Assembly: GCF_011397635.1 (NCBI RefSeq)
Contig: NC_064756.1
Coordinates: 22,622,907-22,686,906 of the forward strand
DNA from: Epinephelus fuscoguttatus
Lineage: Eukaryota > Chordata > Actinopteri > Perciformes > Serranidae
Direction: 5' to 3'
DNA: 64,000 nucleotides
The position numbers were made by a program, and so were the translations under genes. The first letter of the stretch is position 1. Each line of letters begins with the position of its first letter. Below, in pieces: positions 49,101-64,000 of the stretch. The notes under the pieces are model-generated. The model was not told where the DNA came from and made no database searches. It saw only the letters and a list, made by a program, of their open reading frames with translations.

Positions 49101-52100
49101 TTTTCCTCGCCGTAAATTTCCTGTGACGCAGTGTTTGGTTGATCACCTTGATTATGACTCATTGCAGGAAAACTTAAGTACTGCAACCGTTTCACTGCTA
49201 AACATGAAAAAAAGCTAAGTAGTGAGCTGAGTCAGATTTGCACATTGCGAGCTCTGTACCAGGCAGTGGTATGAACACTGTGGTTATCAGATATAGTCAT
49301 TTGCCCAGAACGCCCCTGTCTCAGGGCAACATACGAGGCTCTTTTCATGTTTATAAAAAGAAAAAAAAAATCTGTGACGGAAGCCTGCAGCTGCTCTGTT
49401 AATGTGTAGAGTAAACATTTACACCAGCTGTGAATGTAGTGCATTTTTCTATTAGCAGGAATGCATACCTAAGGTCTGCTACAGTTATAGCTGAGGGAGG
49501 GAAAGAGGAAGGTTAGAAAGGGGAAATGTTTTGTAATAATATTTCCAGATGACTCTTGCAGTGAAGTATTCAAAAAGGGGCTTTCTTACCTCAACTCCCC
49601 TCATCCATCATCTGTTTTGGCATCCATACAGGCTAAATGAGTATTTCAGATTCAGGCTCTGGAATGAAAACGAAAAAGCAGGAGGTGAGTAAATGTGTTT
49701 ATGGGTGTGTGTGTGTGTGTGTGTTAGTTCAGCTGACAGTTCAGTTTAGTTAATGTTAATTCATCAAGAGAAACTCACTCTGAGAGAAAGAATATTTATG
49801 TTCATGTGCACTAAAGTAAGAGAGATGTGAATAGTTTTTGACGATTGGACCCCATCGTGATGTCATATATTAAAAGGGAAGTGGTGAAGCTAGAATAGTT
49901 TACGGAATACCCCTGTTGAGTATTTACGTTGGTGGAGGTGGTGATGGTGAGATTTAGAGAAAGGGTGCTGTAAATCTGAATGTGATGAGGAGTGGACTTT
50001 TGATGACCTCTGCACCGGATATGATGACTGGAGGTGAGTGCAGTGGGAGAGGGCACCACAATTTCACCTAAAATGACAGTTGGAAGCATCACAGGAGAGA
50101 ACAAATTACAAGTCTGAACACAACAACATGAGAAGCTGATAGAGACAATTTGATGGACTGAAGGCAATTTAATAGATTTAACTGAAAGAGGAAACACCCA
50201 TTATCAGCTGACTGGAAGTGGTACAGGGGGAAGTGAGGTAGATTGAGAGATTTGTGAATGAGCGAAACATAAAGATAGTCTTCTTCATTAAACTTGTGCT
50301 GAGCTTCATAAGGTGAAAGTTGAGCTTCAGTTACAACATATTTACTAACAGGTGTGTACACAAATCTGGAGCAAACTGCAAACTTGAGCGTCTCTGTTTG
50401 AATTAAACAAAATCTAACGTTCACTTTCAGAGTTAATAACATCATCTTTGAAGGATGTGGCTACATTATTTGGTCTCTGACAAAACATCACTCACAGGTC
50501 ATGTGCTGTATCTGTTTTCCTCTCATCAGCTGAAGTTAGTGTGAGGCTTAAAGGAGCACTTCGCCCACAAAATGAGCATTTGTAAATCAGTTGGTCATGT
50601 CGTGTTAACTTGAATTTGTGAAGAATTTTCTCGCATGCCTCCATTGAATACAGTGAACATATCTACTGATTGATTGATTGGGGTCCACATTTAACAACAA
50701 CAATACTATAACAAAACACCAGTTTACAAACTGTCACAAAACTCCTGCTTATAATCCCAGTCTTATTTGTCCAGTCATATACTCAGTAGATCCCAAACCC
50801 AGGCATTTGCATTTTAAAAGAAAACTTAGTATTGGAGTCTAGCTCTGAAGAGGGCATGTTTTTTTTAATCAGTTCAGTTTTAGTAAGATTTTCATGAAAA
50901 TGCACATGTTTGGGAAGTACTGAGTATACGACTGGATGAATGAGACTTGGATTATACAAAAGACGTTGTGTGAGAGTTTGTAAATGGATGTTTTAAAATA
51001 GTTTTGCTGTTGTGAAACAATGTTCCAATCAATCAAATCAATATGTTCACTGTTTCCCGTGGAGGCATACAAGAAAAACATTTCCTTCACGAATTCAAGG
51101 TAACACAGCATGACTCACTGATTCACAAATATCCATTCTATGAGAGAAATATTCCTTTAAGCAGTCTGTGTTGGTCAAATCATAAGGGTATTTTACAGAG
51201 TTAAAGCCTTTCTAGTTTGAAATTCCCCAAATTTGGCTTCTCAGTCTCCGGACAGTGTTTCCTTGCTGAGCTGTGGCAGGAGAGAGGATGGATTTTGTAC
51301 TAAAAAGACTATAACTTTGTTTCCTGATATCTGTTACACTGAAATTGCATTAGGAGGGGATCACTTAACCAGCAGATATGAGAGGAAGAACTATTACAGC
51401 AACCAGTAACTCTGAAAATGCACATATGTCCATGTAAGTATTGTCTTATGACTTGAAAAAAATGTGAACCTCTATGGTTTGAATTTAGGTATCTTACTGT
51501 CACAATGTCTGGTCTTCATCTTTGCAAATATACTGCGATGTTACACTGTAGATGCTCAAACTTGAAGGTATACTGTACTGCACGTGGCTCTCTAATAAAC
51601 ATATAACAACTTGAGTAAATCTTATGGAAGCAGGAAGAAGCAGGAGATCTTTAGGATGATGGATATGCTGTGCAGCACAGACATTACACTGCATGTGTTG
51701 CATAACTGTTACTGCTAAGTGCTCCTGCTTCCTGTACAACATAATGCTTGTTATGTTGTACACAATAATACATAATGATAATAACCCTGTGTATTACCAT
51801 CTCCAGCTGCAGCAACAATATATTGTCAATGGACATTGTCATTGTCATTTTGTATGCTGATTTGATACCACACTTCTACTACTTAAACTTCTGGCCACAT
51901 TGCCTTTGTAAGTAACAAAGCATTTTATAGCGAGACTGCAGTCACACCCAGACAGGTCAGTCACCTCACTGTGCTGCATCTTCCGCCGTAAAGGAAAGCT
52001 TTCACAATGGAAGCTGGGTTGACATTTTAAAAGCACAACTTGAAGGTGGAAATTTTTTGATAGATCAAAGTTCAAGAGATGTGAAGTGTGTTGGCATTTT

Positions 52101-55100
52101 AAAGATGGCAGGGCCTGTAAAAATTACCTTTATCTTTTTTCATCCCTTAGCATGAAGTTGACATGTGAAAAATGAATTGTCTTTACCAGTAAGACAAGAG
52201 CACTGGTTGTTTGTTCAAACACTTGAAACGACCTTGTGACAAGTGACCTTTTGAGTCATGTACCTTTGACTGATGCAGAGCATGAGGTGGAAAACACAGG
52301 GTGCCAGCTGGATGACCAGATAGCAAGAGACAAATCCACTGTGAGAGAATAATGAGAAGAGCACAGCTGAATTTAAAAAAATGCAAATTCATTTATTAAT
52401 TAACAAAAGATTAAATCATTCTGTAAACTGATTTTTATTCAGATTTTTTTTTTATTCTTAATTTTTGCAAACATGTAGAGCAAAATATATTTGTTTGATG
52501 GAGTTCTTAATTTTGAGAATAAGCATGATGAGGAGTCTTTCATCCCCCACATTGTTGTTTCACAAAGTCATAGTTTAGCTTTAGCAAAGAAAAACTGTTG
52601 TGATGTGAAATGAATTCTGATGTACCTTTTGGTTTTGCATCTGTCTAACAACTACAATCGCTCTGCAATTTACTTTAATTTTGCAAATTGTTTTACACTG
52701 TTGAGTTATTTCCTTTTAAAATGCATTATGCCTGAGTGCACAGAGGGCAAGCTCAGCAGCTGGCGAAGCCTTTTAATGTATTCGATGGCCAAACTGCAGG
52801 TTGGTGGTTCTGCAGTCACAATGGCTGATGAGGAAAGTGCAATCACAGTTTGCGATCATGTTACACAGTTACAGCAAAGCATTTCCAGAGTTAATAAGGT
52901 TTTTGTTTTGTAACCATCAAACACTGACAATATCTCAGGAAACAGGATGACTGAGCTGAGCTGACGTGATAATGGTCACAAATAACAGCAACAAACATTT
53001 TTTTCTAACTCCGGTCCACACTTTACACACATTTTTGTTGCTGTTGTCTTTAAAGATGATTGTCGTGATATTCAGTGTATTTTTTTTTTTTGTTTTTACT
53101 TTCTGCATAGCAAAACCTGACACATCTTGTTCCTCTGCGACATAGACTTCCACTGTTGTCCAAACACATCAGTGAGTTCCTTTGTTACCGTGAACATGGT
53201 TTACTTTGAGCCAAGTCCACATACACTTTTCTGCAGCTAGAAATATTCACAGCACCAACGGCTTGCTAGTTGCTTTTTTCAGACAGATGCAGTTGTCATT
53301 TTCATGGCCAGCACCCACAATGTGTGAGTATCAAGTGTACTTCCACCCATTTTTGCGCCTCTGGGCGTGCAGATCTAAAAATGTGTTATGGTCATATGCA
53401 GTGTTGGTGTATTGCTATTTTGGGGCAGCCACTGACAACAAAAAACTTGGTCTACAGTCAACAGCAGAACATTTTTCTGCTATTTAATGGGTGCATTATT
53501 CAAATAAGTAACATATGCTTGCATAGGTGGGTTCACAAAGCGTGTTCACTCTGCTTGTAACATAAACAGGTACGCACAGACAGATTGCAGGTAGGTGAAA
53601 TAATAAATCGTTAAGGAGGGAAATACCAATTTGCCACATTTTCCATGTAACTAGCAGTGCAGGTACACCTGGCATTTAAAGGGAATGGGAGAGGACATGA
53701 GTGGTTGAATTCATGTTATGCCCAAAACACACTTATGCCCCACGTGCTTTACTTTGCGGAATTAAAGAGCACAAGTGGCATTGGACATGCCCTAAATCCA
53801 CTTGCACCATGCGCTATACATCATTTCAAAAGGGCCCCACATGTGTATTAATCCACTGCTGTAAATAGTCCCCAACAAGTGTGCTCTTCACTCCCGTCCA
53901 TGTAATATTTACTAAAAGCTACAGAGCCAAGCTGTTTCAGGAAATTACTAAGCCTTTTTAATAAATGAAACTAAATATTGTGTAAGCTCTTTTGAAAGGG
54001 TTAAGTTGTCAGTATGGGAACCAATGGGCTGTAAGGAAATACTGTTGAATAGGAGGGTAACCTAATGTTGGCAATTCAGTCTGATTATCGTGGCTTAGAT
54101 TGAACAAAACATTTCTAATTGTCATGTATGTCATGTCATGTATGGTAGAAATTTGATTAATGACGAGAAACCATCTACAAAGCCTGTTCCGACAGCAGCT
54201 GAGAGCACTAGTACATTTGCATTGAGGAAGTGCCTTTCACCTCTCATGTTCATCACTCACAACACACAGCATACACTGCAGCTTTCAGAGAAAAACTCAA
54301 ATATCTCGAATCATCTTCCTCTTCTGGCAAATTAGATGAATGTTGCTTTTCACAGAATTACATAAAGCTAAATAGAGATCTAATCGCTGATGCCAGGTAC
54401 CAGTCTCTCTTAGGTTTGGATCTTTTACTAAGTGGAGGGTCTTCCCTGCCACTTGGTGCAAAGACAGTAGTATGCAGAAGCATAGCTGATAAGATAGTGA
54501 CAAACCTGCCCACACTTCAAAGAAATAAAAGGAGACAGAAACAGAGAGAGAGTATATCATTTGGCATTGTTTGGCAATAATGATGGATGTAGTGTAGGAG
54601 GAGACAAGGGTGTACTTTCAACAGTGTGGCTGACTGGAGTGCTCTCATTACAGAATGGAATACAATTCACTCCCTTTGCCTCTATAGTCACAGGGTCCTC
54701 TTGAGTGCCTCAGTCTGTGACATGTAATATGTGTAAAAGATTCAAGTCTTTGTCCTCTGACAGCTCTGAGTGATTTTGTGTGTGTTGGTGTGTGTGTACT
54801 AAAACGCATACATAAATCTGTTGAATCAATAGGTCCATGTTGTTGCAAGCATCTTTGACAATTTGCATTGGTTGGACTCAAATGATAGTACATTCAAAGA
54901 TAAATTACAGCTGTCAAATCTGCTGTAATCTGCTCTTCTTTAAAAAGGGCCAAAATAACAGTCTGTCAGACTGTGAGTGAAAAGGTATTTTATGCGGTGC
55001 AAGCAGTCCTTACTCATTAGTCTCGTGTAAGCTGAAGACATGTCTTCAACTATAGAGAACCTGAGACAGTAATGATCATTGCTTCTTGAACATATGATTA
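46140..55100. other. Gene-free intergenic stretch
   Basis: It holds a GTT run (48687-48708) and a GT run (49704-49724). Two minus-strand donor-like sites (CAG|GTGAGT at 48437/48436 and GAG|GTAAGA near 49590) could belong to leader exons of the 45-kb GPCR. No coding exon, RNA gene or named transposon was recognised. Confidence 0.4.
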
Positions 55101-55165
55101 AGAACTAGAATTTTGTCATAATAAGCGAATGAATTTTTGAGTTATGGCCAAAAACATGTTTTGTG

Positions 55166-55180
55166 AGGTCACAGTGACCT
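55166..55180. promoter_or_regulatory. Perfect ERE palindrome in the satellite (unit 1)
   Basis: AGGTCACAGTGACCT is an exact AGGTCAnnnTGACCT palindrome. It is followed directly by TTGACC, giving an overlapping DR1-like spacing of half-sites. Binding is inferred from the consensus only. Confidence 0.6.
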
Positions 55181-55575
55181 TTGACCATCAAATTCTATTC
55201 ACTTCGTCCTTGCGTCCAAGTGAACGTTTGCATCAGATTTGAAGAAATTCCCTTAAGGACCTTGAGATATGGCATTCACAAGAATGAGATGGATGCAAGG
55301 TGACAGTGACCTTGACCTCTGAATGCCAAATTCTGACTAGTTCATCTTTCAGTCCAAGTGGATGTTTTTACCAAATTTGGAGAAATTCTCTTAAGATGTT
55401 CTTGAAATATCACATTCACGAGAATGAGACAGGCCAAGCCACAGTGACCTTGACCTTTGACCACCAAAATCTAATCAGTTCATCCTTGAGTCCAAGTGGA
55501 CGTTTGTGCCAAATTGGAAGGAATTCCCTCTAGGCCATCTTGAGATACCACATTCGAGAGACTGAGATGGATGCA

Positions 55576-55590
55576 AGGTCACAGTGACCT
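55576..55590. promoter_or_regulatory. Perfect ERE palindrome in the satellite (unit 4)
   Basis: A second exact AGGTCACAGTGACCT. The unit at 55298-55312 has one mismatch; 55436 and 55709 keep a single half-site. Confidence 0.6.
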
Positions 55591-55976
55591 TGATCTGTGA
55601 CCACCAAATTCTCATCATCATTGAGTACATGTGGGCATTTGTACCAAATTTGAAGTAATTCTCTTCAGATGTTCTTGAGATATCATGCTCATGAGAATGA
55701 GACAGACAAAGCCACAGTGACCTTGACCTTTGACCACCAAAATCTAATCAGTTCATCCTTGAGACCAGGTGGAGGTTTGTGCCAAATTGGAAGGAATTCC
55801 CTCAAGGCCTTCTTCGGATATAGCATTTACTAGAATCAGACAGACAAAAGGTCACAGTGCTGTTGATCTTTCACTATTAAAATCTAACCAGTTATTCATT
55901 GAGCCCAAGTGGACGTTTGTGCCAAATTTGAAGAAATTCCCTCTAGGCCATCTTGAGATAACACATTCGTGAGACT

Positions 55977-56105
55977 GTAGTCTCGCTCACCAGACCTTTC
56001 TCAAGAAAAGAAATGGTTGAAAACTGCTACAAAACCAGAGGTGGTAGGGTGGGACTTCAGCGGGTGGCTCGTTCCGCCCAATAAGAGGCTGATCTACCTA
56101 GACTA
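55977..56105 (+). mobile_element. MITE copy 2, short, inside the satellite
   Basis: It begins TAGTCTCGCTCACCAGACC and ends CTGATCTACCTAGACTACA. The termini CTGTAGTCT / AGACTACAG form a 9-bp inverted pair. Internal sequence (GGTGGTAGGGTGGGACTTC, CCGCCCAATAAGAGG) matches the 3' half of MITE copy 1, but about 240 bp of the middle are missing. Confidence 0.75.
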
Positions 56106-56244
56106 CAGTTACCTTGACCTTTGACCACCTAATCTAACCAGTTCATCCTTGAGTCCAAGTGGACATATGTGCCAAATTTGATCCCTCAAGGCGTTCTCAA
56201 GATATCACATTCATGAAAAATGGATGTACAGACATACAGACAAT

Positions 56245-57600
56245 CCAAATACATAATGTCTCCAGTCACAGCTGTCACCGGCATGGAGGCAGAGTAAGCA
56301 CATTGTCTGCATCTGGCTGACTGCTCAATTTTGTGGGTGTTTTCTTTCAAAAAGCTGAAAGTTACACTTTCTAGATGACATTTATGTACGGACAAACAAA
56401 TAAAACATCGAAGACAAAAAAGAATATTGTTCAAAGTTTGTATTATCCGTTACCAAGGCTGGGATAATCCTTCAAACATGTTATACACAGTTGAGGCATA
56501 TTTTTTGACAACTACATAAACTTCAGGTTACACATGTATAATAGACCATCATAACTACAGTATGTTTTATATTGTATTAGATAACTCTACTACTTCACAG
56601 AAAAATGCAACATATTGACATGACAGGTTGTCAATAATCAAACTACATGCACTCTCCAAAACCTAGTTTAGTAACCCAAGCTGTCTCTCTATGTACTTAG
56701 ATCACAGGAAGAGGTCTGCTTCTCTTAACAACAGTAAACAAGGAGCTGTGATGGTTGAGAGGTGTCCGTTTACCTGCTCAGGTGTAAAAGTTCTGCCTTC
56801 ATTGGCAGTATTTGAATCCTATGTACACATAACTGTAAGGACATATTTTTCACCATTTTAAATACAAAGCTGTTTTACTTTAGAGATGGGTGAGAACTGG
56901 CAAGTCAGGTAATGAACAGCCCAATACTGGAGTTCATTCAAACCCGCAAAGACATCTTTAATCACATATATTTTCTAAGAGTCTATTGTGGCTCAAAACT
57001 AGTGGTAATTACCGGAGTAATTGCTGTCACTAGATCAATACCTCCAGTTCTCACTACAAGATGTGCATTTATGGGGATGCATTTGTGAATGTTGATGGGT
57101 TTGACTCTACGTCTGCACATTAGTAATTACCAGCACAGAGGAAGTCCTTTGTCACTGTAGAGCACCCAAAAGAGATTGAAGCGGTCTTTATCGAAGACAT
57201 AAAAGGGACTGTACTTCCAGTCAGTCCCATTAAATGACACCAGAAACAAATGTTACTACTCTTTTAATAGGAGGCAGTCTCATTTTTGATATTTAAATCT
57301 ATTTCTTTAGAAAAATAAAATACCTCAATAAAAAAAAACCATCGACACCAAATTCTTATCTTTATCTCTTGTGGTGATGTGGCATTTCCTTGCCACACTT
57401 CAGGGCATCTTGCAGTGGGAGGAAAAGAACATGCCTCTCTGTGTGACAAATTATGATTTAAAGTTTCACTCTAATTTCATCTGTAAAAACTCCCCAGGTC
57501 AGCCGCACAGTCAAGCTGTCTTCATCATGAAAGAGTCATCAAAACAGATGAAAGAGGACCAATAACGGCAGAGGTAAATACCCAGAGGGAAGTTTTGATG
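56245..57600. other. Intergenic stretch downstream of prkd2
   Basis: Nothing recognised apart from AT-rich sequence and short frames. Confidence 0.4.
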
Positions 57601-57627
57601 ACTTCAGGCTGGAGAAGAGAAACTGGA

Positions 57628-57633
57628 TTTATT
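57628..57633 (-). terminator. Candidate prkd2 polyadenylation signal
   Basis: TTTATT on the plus strand is AATAAA on the minus strand, about 180 nt after the prkd2 stop codon (57812-57810). Confidence 0.5.
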
Positions 57634-57809
57634 GCTGTAAAACTGTCAACAAATGTGCTGTGGAAGTCTCAACAGCTGGAGGCTATTTTTATCCGACCCA
57701 TACAACTATTTGTCTCTTTCAGGCTTTAGTCGACCATCCCAATCCTCCCTCACTCTCCCTACTTCTTTCCTCCTTCGTAAGTGAGCTCGAGTCCTCCATC
57801 TCTCTCTGG

Positions 57810-63753
<5,944 letters not shown>

Positions 63754-63994
63754 CTGAAAATACAGCACCAGAAACAATGTAAAGATTACACAGTGTTGTG
63801 AGTTCTTAATTGTCTTTTATTTAAAAACCACTCTTCCAATTAGTCAGCTAGAGTTGGCAAGTTGTTTTTTCACACTTGATCCACTATTTCTCAAGCATCT
63901 CGTTGGTGACGTAGCAACACGCACACACTTTTTTGGCAAATTAAACTGACATGCCAATCCATATATTGAATGCAGCAATGTGCTCTTAACTTAC

Positions 63995-64000
63995 TGTGAG
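63995..64000 (-). CDS. prkd2: Possible 3' edge of the next upstream prkd2 exon
   Basis: On the minus strand a consensus donor, ACA|GTAAGT, ends at 63995/63994. The following exon (63753) needs one leftover base, which an exon ending here could supply. Only six bases of it are inside the window. Confidence 0.35.

Larger units (their letters stand above)
55110..56240 (+). repeat. ~137-bp tandem repeat (satellite-like) with nuclear-receptor half-sites
   Basis: The word ACAGTGACC recurs at 55171, 55303, 55441, 55581 and 55714, with a decayed form at 55854 and one at 56105 after an insertion. Spacing is 132-140 bp. Each unit holds blocks TTCATCCTTGAGTCCAAGTGG, GTGCCAAATTGGAAGGAATTCC (and variants) and CTTGAGATA.CACATTC. 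About eight copies are present, diverged by roughly a fifth by eye. Confidence 0.9.

Noticed and set aside
55110-56240. Regularly spaced repeats that could be mistaken for a CRISPR array
   Set aside because: The whole unit of about 137 bp is repeated with divergence, without constant short repeats and unique spacers, and the DNA is eukaryotic.

Overview
The window is vertebrate nuclear DNA, almost certainly from a ray-finned (teleost) fish. The genes have long introns with GT..AG junctions, there is no operon structure, the interspersed repeats are fish-type (L2 with a TTGA-repeat tail, L1/Tx1-like fragments, a Crypton-like recombinase remnant, MITEs), and one gene (prlhr2) belongs to a receptor lineage I know from fish but not mammals. 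All identifications rest on reading motifs by eye; no database search was run.

Layout. (1) 1.36-10.3 kb, plus strand: a complete interferon-induced very-large-GTPase (GVIN/URGCP-like) gene. It has a TATA-driven non-coding first exon, a short start exon, one giant 5.3-kb coding exon and a small last exon, predicting 1823 aa. (2) 10.3-32.7 kb: about 22 kb without a convincing gene. It is built from dispersed repeats, two L1-like remnants on the minus strand, another LINE remnant split by a MITE, and a Crypton-like tyrosine-recombinase remnant inserted into a tRNA-like/SINE-like repeat. (3) 32.9-36.5 kb, plus strand: a three-exon class A GPCR of the prolactin-releasing-peptide-receptor type (prlhr2-like), whose first coding exon lies between two copies of a ~170-bp direct repeat. 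(4) 36.5-45 kb: intergenic, with an L2 LINE (42.7-44.4 kb). (5) 45.0-46.1 kb, minus strand: an intronless-CDS GPCR of the proton-sensing/lysolipid group (GPR4/65/68/132-like) with a DRC in place of DRY. (6) 46.1-57.6 kb: intergenic, with a ~137-bp tandem repeat (55.1-56.2 kb) carrying estrogen-response-element palindromes. (7) 57.6-64.0 kb, minus strand: the 3' half of prkd2 (protein kinase D2), with eight exons covering the whole kinase domain and C-terminal tail. Its 5' part (C1 and PH domains) lies beyond the window end.

The genes do not form a pathway. They are an immune-type giant GTPase-like protein, a neuropeptide receptor, an immune/acid-sensing type receptor and a signalling kinase. 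The most unusual points are: a GVIN protein that has lost the P-loop lysine in both G-like regions and has gained a five-copy 24-residue coding repeat; the satellite with perfect ERE palindromes that is itself broken by a MITE; the nested Crypton-in-SINE insertion, whose ends can be read from the interrupted host repeat; and the duplicated splice-acceptor segment in prlhr2.
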